DNA from: Clostridiales bacterium
GTDB lineage: Bacteria > Bacillota > Clostridia > Lachnospirales > WQUN01
Assembly: GCA_031287685.1 (NCBI GenBank)
Contig: JAITSQ010000023.1
Span: 1 to 64,000, forward strand
Direction of reading: 5' to 3'
Length of the DNA stretch: 64,000 nucleotides
The translations under genes and the position numbers were made by a program. Position 1 is the stretch's first letter, and every line of letters begins with the position of its first letter. The notes under the pieces were generated by a model that was given only the letters and a program-made list of their open reading frames with translations, was not told where the DNA came from and searched no databases. Below, piece by piece: positions 1-7,376 of the stretch.

Positions 1-27
1 AAGGATAAAAAGCGCGAAAAAATTCAT
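1..27 (-). CDS. Possible 5' end of a leftward gene, cut by the window edge
   Basis: An ATG on the minus strand at 27-25 is preceded at seven bases by a perfect AGGAGG (35-40 on the plus strand). The nine codons before the edge read MNFFALFIL, which is hydrophobic like a signal or membrane segment. Nothing more can be said about function. It would be divergent from the phage gene at 125. The call rests only on the ribosome binding site and start. Confidence 0.35.
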
Positions 28-124
28 AGCGCCGCCTCCTTTTGATTAGGAGTCAGACCGCCGTTGGCGGAATGGGGTCGTCTGTCGTTGTAAAAACGCG
101 CGTACTCGAAGAGCGAAAGTCGCT

Positions 125-577
125 ATGGCGAAAGAACTCTGTATGCTTCAGCGTTCCGAGACGGGCAAAAAGTTCCGCGAGTATTTTATTTCCGTCGAGG
201 AGGCGTGGAACTCTCCTGAAAAGATTATGGAGCGGGCGTTGGAGATAGCGCACAGACGCGCCGCGGAAGCGGAACAGCGAATTTTTGCGCTTGCAATCCG
301 AAACGACCAACTTCTCGCCGAAAACACCGATTTAACCGTCGCTCTTAACCAGTCGATTGAATACTGGACGGTTATGAAATACAACACCGATGTTATGGAC
401 GGAATATGGACAATGAGCCAGTGCCAGCGAATCGGGCGGCGTTTGTCGGCATATTGCCGCGCGAACGGCTATGTCATTAAAACGTGTAAGACAGGCGACA
501 ACAGATTTTCGGCCGTTAACGCATACCCGATTACGGCTTGGGAGGCTTTTATGGAAGAACGCGGAGGTGAATATTAA
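125..577 (+). CDS. Phage antirepressor remnant (C-terminal part of an AntA/AntB-type protein)
   Basis: The protein (150 aa) begins with MAKELCMLQRSETGKKF, which resembles the end of the AntA antirepressor domain (usually found after some 60 further residues), continues with a helical linker rich in Ala and Glu (about residues 35-75), and ends with a domain containing TVMKYN and YPITAWEAF that resembles antirepressor C-terminal regions. Antirepressors bind phage repressors and trigger induction. The normal N-terminal half is missing: the same frame is stopped by TAG at 47-49 and the codons between do not look like AntA. No good ribosome binding site precedes the ATG. Its stop overlaps the next start by one base. 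It is therefore probably a truncated remnant, or a short paralogue. Confidence 0.6.
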   Translation: MAKELCMLQRSETGKKFREYFISVEEAWNSPEKIMERALEIAHRRAAEAEQRIFALAIRNDQLLAENTDLTVALNQSIEYWTVMKYNTDVMDGIWTMSQCQRIGRRLSAYCRANGYVIKTCKTGDNRFSAVNAYPITAWEAFMEERGGEY

Positions 578-1869
578 TGCCGACGACTATTGACATCGCG
601 GTCACCGACCGCCGAGAACGGTTCAAATATAAGAACCAAACGCAGACGTGGGAGTGGCTTGAAGGACGGTTCAAACACCCCATCGTCACCGCCGACAACG
701 CCTCGCGTGTCGCGAAACCCACGGCGCAAGCGGTCAGCAACAGCAACTACACCTCCTCCTCGCTGAACGTGGACGCGGGGTGGTACTGGTGGCTCCGCAC
801 TCCGTACACCTCGTACTCCTACAACGTCCGCAACGTCACAACGTCGGGTGCGCTCAGCCACCACATCGCGTACGACGGGAACCGGGGCGTTCGTCCGCTT
901 TGTAATTTGTCATCTGGAATCTTGGTATCAGATAGCCCAGACACGGACGGCGCATACCAGATAATCTGGAATCAGCCGCCCTCAACCCCGTCCTCTATAA
1001 CCGTACCCTCCACAATCCTCGCGGGAACGACAATCGCGGTTTCGTGGGGAGCGTCGAGCGACCCCGAAACCGCGTTGTCGGGTTATAAGCTCGAACGGCA
1101 GGACAACGGCAGCGGGACGTGGACGCAGATTTACAGCGGAACGGGGACGAGCTACAACAACACGATAGCGTCAAGCGGCGTGACAAGCGTGGCGTACCGG
1201 GTTAAAGCCTTTGACGCGGCGGGCTTGGAGAGCGCGTACCAGACGAGCGCGACGCGCACGGTAACGTCGAATAACCCGCCGAGTATCAGCGGGAGCGACA
1301 GTAACCTCGGCACGAAAACGGGCGCGTTCACGCAGTCCTACACCGTGACGGACACCGACAGCGGCGCGACGATTACCGTAGTGGAGAAAATCGACAGTAC
1401 GCAGAAGCGGAGCTACACGGCGACATCGGGCGCAAGCCAGACGTTCACCGTGACCGCCGACGACTTTATAAGGCTCGGCAACGGCAGCCACACGCTGACG
1501 ATTACGGCAAGCGACCAGTACGGCGCGAGCGCGACACGCACCTACACATTCAGCCGGAGCGAGGGGCAAATTGACGTGAGCCTCGCCTCGTCGCTACCCG
1601 CCGACGCAATGCCGGAGCGTATCGCGATGACGATACAGCGGCAAATTCCGAGCGGCGCGACGTTCCAAGCCTTGGCTTGCAACAACGGCAACGACGCAAG
1701 CCCCGCGTGGGAGGATATAACGGGCGCGGTCACGAGCGGCATAGTTTACCACTTCGCGAACGCGGTCAAGACGGCGGCGAACTGGGGCGTTAATTTTAAG
1801 GCACTTGTCACCCGAAACGGCGCAACTGGCGACTGCCATATTTCGAGTATAGGAGGGAATTTTGACTGA
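577..1869 (+). CDS. Phage tail/adhesin protein: DUF6273-like variable domain plus FN3 and Ig-like repeats
   Basis: This 430-residue protein probably forms the host-contacting tip or fibre of the phage tail. Residues about 68-110 carry the C-type-lectin-like DUF6273 signature, YWWLRTP followed by GVRPLC. Residues about 130-225 form a fibronectin type III domain (WGASSDPE, YRVKAFD, with SATRTV at its end). Residues about 230-325 form an Ig-like beta domain (TLTITASDQYGA). A C-terminal beta-rich domain follows. The N-terminal half of DUF6273 seems missing: only about 65 unrelated residues precede the signature. The signature patch is rich in codons ending in C, see findings. It overlaps the genes on both sides by one base, so the cassette is translationally coupled. 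GGAGG precedes the ATG. Confidence 0.7.
   Translation: MPTTIDIAVTDRRERFKYKNQTQTWEWLEGRFKHPIVTADNASRVAKPTAQAVSNSNYTSSSLNVDAGWYWWLRTPYTSYSYNVRNVTTSGALSHHIAYDGNRGVRPLCNLSSGILVSDSPDTDGAYQIIWNQPPSTPSSITVPSTILAGTTIAVSWGASSDPETALSGYKLERQDNGSGTWTQIYSGTGTSYNNTIASSGVTSVAYRVKAFDAAGLESAYQTSATRTVTSNNPPSISGSDSNLGTKTGAFTQSYTVTDTDSGATITVVEKIDSTQKRSYTATSGASQTFTVTADDFIRLGNGSHTLTITASDQYGASATRTYTFSRSEGQIDVSLASSLPADAMPERIAMTIQRQIPSGATFQALACNNGNDASPAWEDITGAVTSGIVYHFANAVKTAANWGVNFKALVTRNGATGDCHISSIGGNFD
739..903 (+). other. Candidate hypervariable patch (DGR variable-region-like) in the tail adhesin
   Basis: Between the conserved WWLR and GVRPLC motifs most codons end in C (TAC, ACC, TCC, AAC, GTC, CGC, CAC, ATC, GAC). 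That is what adenine mutagenesis of AAC codons in a diversity-generating retroelement template would produce. DUF6273/C-type-lectin folds are known retroelement targets. No template repeat or reverse transcriptase is in the window, so the mechanism is inferred only. Confidence 0.4.
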
Positions 1870-2321
1870 TGGCTATTAAACACAAAGTAGACAGCCTCGC
1901 TGAAATGCGGGCTGACAGACCAACGCCTAAACAGGCGAAACTCGCGGAGATTGCGGCGGCGTGTGAAGCCGCTATTTACGCGGGCGTGGACGTTGAAACG
2001 AGCGCGGGGCTTGAACATTTCAGCCTCACCATCAACGACCAGACGAACATCGGCAACCTCGCGCTGCAAGCGCAAGCGGGCGCGGACGTACTCTACCACG
2101 CGGACGGCGAGCTTTGCCGGATATTCGCGCCGGGGGAAATACTCGCCGTGGCACAGGCGGCAATCGCGCACAAGACCTACCACACCACGCTATGCAACCA
2201 CATCAACGTGTGGGCGCGGCGCACGGAGGACGAAGAGGAACTGGCGGCAATCCACTACGACAGCCCGCTCCCGAAAGACCTCGCGGCGAGTATGGCGGCG
2301 TTGCTCGAAGGCACGGAGTGA
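1869..2321 (+). CDS. Phage tail-associated protein, DUF4376-like
   Basis: A 150-residue protein in the tail-to-lysis interval. Its middle and C-terminal part (GNLALQAQAG, YHADGELCRIF, HKTYHTTLCNHINVW) resembles small DUF4376-type proteins that follow tail fibre genes in phages of Firmicutes; those are thought to help fibre assembly but no activity is established. It has no signal peptide or membrane segment. GGAGGG precedes the ATG, which overlaps the stop of the adhesin gene by one base, and the next gene starts inside its stop codon. The family match is from memory of the motif and should be treated as likely rather than proven. Confidence 0.6.
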   Translation: MAIKHKVDSLAEMRADRPTPKQAKLAEIAAACEAAIYAGVDVETSAGLEHFSLTINDQTNIGNLALQAQAGADVLYHADGELCRIFAPGEILAVAQAAIAHKTYHTTLCNHINVWARRTEDEEELAAIHYDSPLPKDLAASMAALLEGTE

Positions 2322-2740
2322 CGGGGGATAAGGCGTTAAAATCCGCGACGCTGTGGCTTTGGGGAGGCTTTTTGTACTACGTCATAGAGCTTTTATGGCG
2401 CGGACACAGCCACCCTGCGATGTTCGCCGTTGGCGGGCTTTGCTTTTTGCTCATAGGCGGGATAAACAACCGCGTACCGTGGGGGCTTGGCTTTCTCTGG
2501 CAAGCCCTCGGCGGCGGGGCAATCATAACCGCGACCGAACTGATAAGCGGGCTTATATTAAACGTATGGGTGGGTTTGGGCGTTTGGGATTATTCCCAAA
2601 TGCCTTTTAATGTTATGGGGCAGATATGCCTACCGTATAGCCTGTTGTGGATTTTAATATCGGCGTTCGCGATATGGCTTGACGACAACCTGCGTTGGAA
2701 GCTGTTCAACGAGCAGAAACCGCAGTACAAACTGATATAG
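2318..2740 (+). CDS. Small phage membrane protein, CmpB / putative ABC-transporter type IV family
   Basis: The 140-residue protein has about four hydrophobic segments (around residues 12-28, 35-52, 62-85 and 105-128) and the motifs GGINNRVPW, ITATELISG and WDYSQMPFN, typical of the small membrane family labelled putative ABC-transporter type IV (CmpB). Despite that name, no transport activity is shown and there is no ATPase. Such genes are common next to holins in Clostridia prophages. I chose the GTG at 2318: it overlaps the previous TGA as GTGA, and the upstream residues in the same frame look like a shadow of the neighbouring gene. Confidence 0.65.
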   Translation: MTGDKALKSATLWLWGGFLYYVIELLWRGHSHPAMFAVGGLCFLLIGGINNRVPWGLGFLWQALGGGAIITATELISGLILNVWVGLGVWDYSQMPFNVMGQICLPYSLLWILISAFAIWLDDNLRWKLFNEQKPQYKLI

Positions 2741-2757
2741 CGGGGAGGGGTTACGCT

Positions 2758-3168
2758 ATGGACTGGACTCAAATAATCGTCGTCGCCTTGACTGTTCTGT
2801 TCGGCAGCGGCGGCGTTGTCGTCACCGTCATTCAGAACGGCAAGGCGCACGACAAAAAACACGACAAGACGGACGGCGAACTTGAAAAGCTGCTTGACGA
2901 AATCAAGCAGTTAAAAGAGGGGCAAGCCGCGATCACGGAGGAACTGCGGGTAAACAGCTACGCGACCAAAAAGCAGATAAAGTACACGCTGACGCGGTTA
3001 CATCAAGAGTCAATGGGGCGCAAATATACAACGCAGTACGAGCTTGAGTGCGCGGAGGACTTGTATACGGAATACAAGCGGCTCGGCGGCAACAGCTTTA
3101 TCGATAAGGTGATGGGCAACTTGCGCGGCTTGCCGATCCGCTTTGCCGAACAGGAGGAACAGCAATGA
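2758..3168 (+). CDS. Membrane-anchored coiled-coil phage protein in the lysis region
   Basis: The 136-residue protein has one N-terminal transmembrane helix (about residues 4-24), then a charged stretch HDKKHDKTDGELEK and a coiled coil rich in Lys, Glu and Leu up to about residue 70. The rest is a polar helical tail. This layout fits a lysis accessory protein or holin-like component, but no family is recognised with certainty. The ATG at 2758 follows GGGGAGGGG, which is why a longer upstream extension was rejected. The stop overlaps the next ATG by four bases. Confidence 0.6.
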   Translation: MDWTQIIVVALTVLFGSGGVVVTVIQNGKAHDKKHDKTDGELEKLLDEIKQLKEGQAAITEELRVNSYATKKQIKYTLTRLHQESMGRKYTTQYELECAEDLYTEYKRLGGNSFIDKVMGNLRGLPIRFAEQEEQQ

Positions 3169-3476
3169 GCAGACCCGCAAGAAAGACCGCACGGAAACCC
3201 GCGAAACGCAAGCGGGGCGGGCCGTTCGAGTTTTCCAAACTGATCTTGATACTTGTTATGGCGACGTACTTCATCGCCGTGGGGGTGGGTGTGCGGTTGT
3301 CCTTGATTGACTTCACGCAGTATTCCACCCTCGCGATGCTTGTCGGCGCACCGACCGCGACGGCGATCGGGTTCTATGCGTGGAAAGCCCGCGCCGAAAA
3401 CATTATGAAGCTCAAAAAGGAAAACCCGAAAGAAACCGAGGGCGTCGCCATCGACCCTACAAATATTCAGCCGTAA
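3165..3476 (+). CDS. Small two-TM phage membrane protein, possible holin component
   Basis: A 103-residue protein with a very basic N-terminus (RPARKTARKPAKRKRG), then two hydrophobic segments (about residues 25-45 and 55-72) and a charged tail. Two membrane segments and position just before the endolysin suit a holin or holin partner; the LLH-type holin lies further on, so this one may be an accessory or antiholin. AGGAGG precedes the ATG, and the start overlaps the previous stop as ATGA. No catalytic motif is seen. Confidence 0.55.
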   Translation: MSRPARKTARKPAKRKRGGPFEFSKLILILVMATYFIAVGVGVRLSLIDFTQYSTLAMLVGAPTATAIGFYAWKARAENIMKLKKENPKETEGVAIDPTNIQP

Positions 3477-3496
3477 ACGAAAGGAGCGAAAATGCT

Positions 3497-3637
3497 ATGG
3501 TAACATTAAAATGCGACATCTGCCACAAGGAATTTCTGACGCACGACGACAAGGAGCAGTTCATCGTGTGCGACGACTGCCAACAGACCGCGCTCGACGA
3601 ATTGAGCGACGGGAAAGGAGAGGGCGAAAATGAGTAA
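3497..3637 (+). CDS. 46-residue zinc-ribbon phage protein
   Basis: This very short gene encodes a protein with two CxxC pairs, CDIC near residue 6 and CDDC near residue 28, and an acidic tail. It reads as a minimal zinc knuckle or ribbon. AAGGAG lies ten bases before the ATG at 3497; the ATG five bases earlier meets a stop after three codons. It overlaps the start of the endolysin gene by eight bases. Function unknown; its place suggests a regulator or structural aid in the lysis cassette. Confidence 0.6.
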   Translation: MVTLKCDICHKEFLTHDDKEQFIVCDDCQQTALDELSDGKGEGENE

Positions 3638-4904
3638 TTCACCGCTTGTCAAGTATACAAAACTTTCCCCGAACTGCACGAAACCGCGCAACCACGCCAT
3701 CGACACGATAACCATCCATTGTATGGCGGGGAATTGCACGATCGAAACGTGCGGCGAGATATTCGCCCCTACCTCGCGACAGGCGAGCAGTAACTACGGC
3801 GTGGGTACGGACGGGCGCGTCGGGCTGTACGTTGACGAAGCGAACCGCTCGTGGTGTACGTCGTCCGGCGCAAACGACCACCGCGCCGTTACAATCGAGG
3901 TTGCGAACGACGAGAACAAAGAGCCGTGGCACGTCAGCGATAAAGCCCTCGCCGCCACGATTGAACTTGTCGCGGATATTTGCAAGCGCAACGGCATTAA
4001 AAAGCTGTTGTGGCAGGGCGACAAAAACCTCGTCGGGCAGGTGGACAAGCAGAATATGACCGTACATCGGTGGTTCGCGGCGAAGTCCTGCCCCGGCGAT
4101 TATTTGTACAGCAAGCACGGGTACATCGCCGACGAGGTGAACAAGCGTCTCGGCATAACGCCGCCCGCACCCACAGGCACACCGATAACCGGCAAGGCAA
4201 TCGTGACCGCTGAAACTTTGGCGGCTTTTCTTTTGTCAAAAAACGCGGCCCCGCAGCTAAACGGCGTGGACGCGCTCGGACTGGCGAAGCTGTATATTTC
4301 GGAGGGCGACATTGAGGGCATACGGGGCGATGTCGCGTTCTGTCAGTCCTGCGTTGAAACCGGGTACTGGAAGTTCGGCAACGATGTAAAAGCCGCGCAG
4401 AACAATTTCGCGGGTATCGGCGCGACGGGCGGCGGCGTTGCGGGTGCGGTATTCCCCACCGCGCAAATAGGCGTAAGGGCGCAAATTCAGCACCTCAAAG
4501 CCTACGCGAACAAGGATGCGCTAAAACAGCCGACGGTTGATCCGCGCTTTGCCCTTGTGACGCGTGGCGTCGCCCCGAACTGGGAAAACCTCGGCGGCAG
4601 GTGGGCGGCTGATACAACCTACGGCGCGAAAATCCTCGCGGTATATGACGCGGTGAAAGCGTTCAAAACCCCCGCGCCTGTTACTCCACCCCCGGCAGCG
4701 TTCAAGTCCTACACGGTCAAAATAACCGCCTCCGTGCTGAACTACCGCTCCGGCGCGGGAACAAACTTCAAAATAAACGGCACGGTGAAAAAGGGTGAAG
4801 TGTACACCATCGTCGAGGAAGCGAACGGCGAGGGTGCTAAAAAGTGGGGACAGTTGAAGTCAAAAGCGGGGTGGATAAGCCTCGACTATACCGCGAAAGC
4901 GTAA
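3630..4904 (+). CDS. Phage endolysin: amidase_2 + glucosaminidase-like domain + SH3 domain
   Basis: This 424-residue enzyme should cut host peptidoglycan at lysis. Residues 20-165 are a zinc amidase of the N-acetylmuramoyl-L-alanine amidase type 2 (PGRP) fold: His30, His146 and Cys154 in HCM, VHRW and SCPG are the expected zinc ligands. Residues about 195-345 resemble the glucosaminidase fold (FCQSCVETGYWKFG, NNFAGIGATGGG, LKAYAN). Residues about 360-424 form a bacterial SH3 wall-binding domain (LNYRSGAGTNFKING, GWISLDY). There is no signal peptide, so release depends on a holin. AAAGGAG sits nine bases before the ATG. The start overlaps the zinc-ribbon gene; the holin gene follows after 11 bases. 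Confidence 0.88.
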   Translation: MSNSPLVKYTKLSPNCTKPRNHAIDTITIHCMAGNCTIETCGEIFAPTSRQASSNYGVGTDGRVGLYVDEANRSWCTSSGANDHRAVTIEVANDENKEPWHVSDKALAATIELVADICKRNGIKKLLWQGDKNLVGQVDKQNMTVHRWFAAKSCPGDYLYSKHGYIADEVNKRLGITPPAPTGTPITGKAIVTAETLAAFLLSKNAAPQLNGVDALGLAKLYISEGDIEGIRGDVAFCQSCVETGYWKFGNDVKAAQNNFAGIGATGGGVAGAVFPTAQIGVRAQIQHLKAYANKDALKQPTVDPRFALVTRGVAPNWENLGGRWAADTTYGAKILAVYDAVKAFKTPAPVTPPPAAFKSYTVKITASVLNYRSGAGTNFKINGTVKKGEVYTIVEEANGEGAKKWGQLKSKAGWISLDYTAKA

Positions 4905-4915
4905 GGAGGGGCATT

Positions 4916-5260
4916 ATGAATATCCTAAATTTTCTGCTGACGAACTGGGACAGCGTACTCGTAATCGTCGCGGCGGGCGCGGGCGTCGTCGCGCTTATCG
5001 CCCGCAAGCAGTACGCGATCCTCGACAAGATCGTGTTTTCGCTCGTCACCGAGGCTGAAAAGAAGTACGGCGGCACGGGCGCGGCGAAACTCGCTGCAGT
5101 CGTCGAGTGGCTGTACCCCAAAATCCCCGCGCTGATCCGGCTGTTCATTACCGCCGCACAGCTTGAAAAGCTGATCGAGCGCGTTCTGACCGACGCGCAG
5201 AAGCGGTGGAACAGCAACCCGAACCTCGCGGCGTATGTCGGCAACGCCGAAACAAAATAA
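4916..5260 (+). CDS. Phage holin, LLH family
   Basis: The 114-residue protein has one N-terminal membrane helix (about residues 10-28) followed by an amphipathic charged region, the layout of LLH-type holins, and it follows the endolysin gene. Holins open the membrane to release endolysin. AAGGAGGGG precedes the ATG at 4916, which decides the start over longer versions reading back into the endolysin gene. A strong terminator comes 10 bases after the stop, so this is the last gene of the late operon. Confidence 0.75.
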   Translation: MNILNFLLTNWDSVLVIVAAGAGVVALIARKQYAILDKIVFSLVTEAEKKYGGTGAAKLAAVVEWLYPKIPALIRLFITAAQLEKLIERVLTDAQKRWNSNPNLAAYVGNAETK

Positions 5261-5270
5261 CGCATAGCAC

Positions 5271-5312
5271 AAAAACACCCGCTCCGGCTTTATCGCCGGG
5301 GCGGGTGTTTTG
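5271..5312 (+). terminator. Rho-independent terminator of the phage late operon
   Basis: An 11-bp perfect stem (AAAACACCCGC with GCGGGTGTTTT) with an inner TCCGGC/GCCGG extension. A and T tracts flank both sides, so it can work in both directions between the holin gene and the convergent recombinase gene. Confidence 0.85.
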
Positions 5313-5317
5313 CTCAC

Positions 5318-6907
5318 CTATGAATAACAACCCCGAACATCCCGTTTATAAATATAAACAGGGGGTTCGGGGTTGAAATAACACTCCGGACTGCTCCGCA
5401 CCAAATGCGAACCCCGAAAATCGTTGATATTCAGCACGTTTGCGACTGTTACCTCACCCTCTCCGGCGGTATCGGCGTGTTCAAGCTCTGCGAGCGAAAC
5501 CGTTTTTGCGCCGTCTTTCCAGTTAAAAGTCAGCACAATTTTGTCCTCGTACAGGAAAATTGAGTTGACGAAAATATCTACCAAACTGCGGCGGTAGTCA
5601 GCGTTTTCAATATCGCCGCCTTTGAATTTGCTAATCCAAAACACGACTTGCTCTTTCGTCAACGGCGTTTTCTCGATTTTCTCCTTGGCAATCGAGATTT
5701 CAAGGTCGGCTTTCGCGGCTTCAAGCTCGTCAAGCCTTGATTTCAGCGCGGTGTTTGCGAAACCGTCCTCAACAGATTTTACGATATTCGCAATCTTTTT
5801 GTCAATCTCCTCAAGCTGCTTCTGCAAAAATGGGAGCGTCGTATTTTCACGCTTTTGAAGCTCCACAACCGCGTCCGCAAGGCGGTCTATTACTTCGTCG
5901 CGGAGAACAGAATCGCGTGTCAGAGCCACGACAACGCGCTCGAGCCAGTCCTTTTGAACGGTCTTTTTATCGCACGACTTCTTGTAAATCAGATTGCCGC
6001 ATTTATAATAATGGTGGACTTTTCCGGTCTTGCTCGTGCCGCCCACGCCCACCATCATCGCGCCGCATTTGCCGCAAAACAGCTTGGTCGTGAGGATATA
6101 TTCCTCGTCAGCTTTCGCGGCGGCGGGCTTGTGTTTGTTTTTCTCCATTCGGGCTTGCACTTTATCAAAAATCTCCTGCGGCACAATCGCGGGCATACCG
6201 TCGGGGATAACGGTTTCGCCGTAGCGGTACTCACCGATATAACGGCGATTTTTCAGCAGATTATTCATCGTGCTTTTCGTCGTGTACTTGAATTTCGTTC
6301 CCGCAAACACAGCGCGAGCGTTCATTTCCTCGCTGATTTCCTTGACCGTCTGCCCGTCCGCGTAGCGCGTGAACATCTCCAAAACTATAGGAGCGGTCAG
6401 CGGGTCAATCTCATAAAATCTCTCTGAATTGACCTTGTACCCAAACGGGAGCATACCGCCGTTCGCCTTGCATTTCAAGGCGTTTTCCTTTTGTCCGCGC
6501 TTCACCTTGACACTCAACTCGGCAGAATAATACTCAGCCATTCCATCAAGCATAGCTTCAAGAATTATCCCCTCCGGTCCCTCGGAAATGTTCTCTTTCG
6601 CCGACACGACGCGGACGCCGTTGCGCTTGAGAATCGCGCGATAGGTCGCCGCGTCAAAACGGTTGCGGGAGAATCGGTCGAGCTTCCACACAAGCGCGAT
6701 TTCAAACTGCTTTTTCGCGCTGTCCCGAATCATATTTTGAAACTCCGGGCGGTCGTCGGTCTTAGCAGACAACGCTCGGTCGATATAGGTTGAGATGACC
6801 GTGATGTTATGCCGCTCGGCGTATTCTTTGCACTCGCGGAGTTGCCCTTCGATTGATTCCTCGCGCTGACCGTCAGAGGAATAGCGAGCGTATATGACTG
6901 CGTTCAT
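5318..6907 (-). CDS. Large serine recombinase (phage/ICE integrase)
   Basis: This 529-residue protein has the serine resolvase catalytic domain at residues 1-145 (ARYSS with nucleophile Ser10; LVWKLDRFSRNR), a recombinase domain (about 160-260, NGGMLPFGYKV, LKNRRYIGEY), a zinc-ribbon domain (about 275-330, CGKCGAMM and YKCGN..KKSC) and a long coiled coil (about 345-420). Such enzymes integrate and excise phages and conjugative elements at short att sites. It is convergent with the phage lysis genes and overlaps the repressor gene by four bases (ATGA), so both are one operon. Odd point: the last 16 or so codons run through a long inverted repeat (5329-5374), so the C-terminus may be an extension into an att or terminator sequence. 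Confidence 0.92.
   Translation of the reverse strand: MNAVIYARYSSDGQREESIEGQLRECKEYAERHNITVISTYIDRALSAKTDDRPEFQNMIRDSAKKQFEIALVWKLDRFSRNRFDAATYRAILKRNGVRVVSAKENISEGPEGIILEAMLDGMAEYYSAELSVKVKRGQKENALKCKANGGMLPFGYKVNSERFYEIDPLTAPIVLEMFTRYADGQTVKEISEEMNARAVFAGTKFKYTTKSTMNNLLKNRRYIGEYRYGETVIPDGMPAIVPQEIFDKVQARMEKNKHKPAAAKADEEYILTTKLFCGKCGAMMVGVGGTSKTGKVHHYYKCGNLIYKKSCDKKTVQKDWLERVVVALTRDSVLRDEVIDRLADAVVELQKRENTTLPFLQKQLEEIDKKIANIVKSVEDGFANTALKSRLDELEAAKADLEISIAKEKIEKTPLTKEQVVFWISKFKGGDIENADYRRSLVDIFVNSIFLYEDKIVLTFNWKDGAKTVSLAELEHADTAGEGEVTVANVLNINDFRGSHLVRSSPECYFNPEPPVYIYKRDVRGCYS
5329..5374. repeat. Long imperfect palindrome at the 3' end of the recombinase gene
   Basis: AACCCCGAAC at 5329-5338 is the exact complement of GTTCGGGGTT at 5365-5374, and GTTTATA at 5344-5350 is the exact complement of TATAAAC at 5353-5359, with CCC/GGG between. 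It may be an attachment-site arm, a second terminator, or a site for the recombinase; the sequence does not decide. Confidence 0.7.
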
Positions 6908-7272
6908 TCGTTTTTTCCTCCCGACATTTGCAGTATCATTTCTTTTAATTTAGCGTTCATCGGAGAATTTGGATTGAAACACATCTCCACGAACTCAACC
7001 CAATCCTTTTCATCCGCGAATCTGTCCGTCAAAATCGGCGGCTTGTTCTCAAACATTTTTCCCTGCGGGTTATCCGTGCGTCCGAAAATATAGTCAAGCG
7101 ACACATCGAAAAACTCCGCGTACTTGAACAGCACCGAATCCGAAACCGCCGAGCCGTTATGCTCATATTTATTGAGCGCGGACTGGGCTATGCCGAGAGC
7201 TTTTGCCATCTTCATCTGCGAAAGATTTAAGCTCTGGCGTAACTCAAAAAGTCTATTCGCGACCGCTTCCAT
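6904..7272 (-). CDS. Xre-family helix-turn-helix repressor
   Basis: The 122-residue protein has an N-terminal HTH_3 domain (residues 5-65; LRQSLNLSQMKMAKALGIA and FDVSLDYIFGRTD), and a short C-terminal tail. It lacks the LexA-type peptidase, so induction would need an antirepressor or another signal. It is cotranscribed with the recombinase. Its promoter at 7308-7336 contains a perfect 15-bp inverted repeat covering the -10 box, which fits autorepression. GGAGG lies 10 bases before the ATG. Confidence 0.85.
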   Translation of the reverse strand: MEAVANRLFELRQSLNLSQMKMAKALGIAQSALNKYEHNGSAVSDSVLFKYAEFFDVSLDYIFGRTDNPQGKMFENKPPILTDRFADEKDWVEFVEMCFNPNSPMNAKLKEMILQMSGGKNE

Positions 7273-7285
7273 TTTGTTTGCCTCC

Positions 7286-7318
7286 TGTGATATACTTGCC
7301 TACGGCAAGTATATCACA
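7286..7318. promoter_or_regulatory. Operator-like inverted repeat over the repressor promoter
   Basis: Two perfect 15-bp arms, TGTGATATACTTGCC and its complement, are separated by TAC. The repeat contains the -10 box of the leftward promoter and abuts the repressor ribosome binding site. It could also fold as a hairpin in the leader RNA. Binding by the adjacent Xre protein is inferred. Confidence 0.75.
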
Positions 7319-7336
7319 CTTTCGAGCGGCTGTCAA
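7308..7336 (-). promoter_or_regulatory. Promoter of the repressor-recombinase operon
   Basis: Read on the minus strand: TTGACA (7336-7331), a 17-bp spacer, then TATACT (7313-7308). Both hexamers are at or one base from consensus. Confidence 0.8.
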
Positions 7337-7355
7337 GTGCTAATATTATAATAAT

Positions 7356-7369
7356 ACTATCCCGATAGT
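7356..7369. promoter_or_regulatory. Second small inverted repeat, possible operator
   Basis: ACTATC and GATAGT with a two-base centre lie just upstream of the rightward promoter (7377-7405), between the two divergent promoters. Different sequence from the 7286 repeat, so it may bind another regulator. Confidence 0.45.
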
Positions 7370-7376
7370 GATTGAC

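Noticed and set aside
577-1869. A complete diversity-generating retroelement
   Set aside because: No reverse transcriptase, accessory protein or template repeat was found in the window; only the target-like patch is seen.
1951-2331. Overlapping arginine-rich frames in the phage region and similar shadows elsewhere
   Set aside because: They arise from GC-rich codon use in other frames of real genes and have no family features or ribosome sites.
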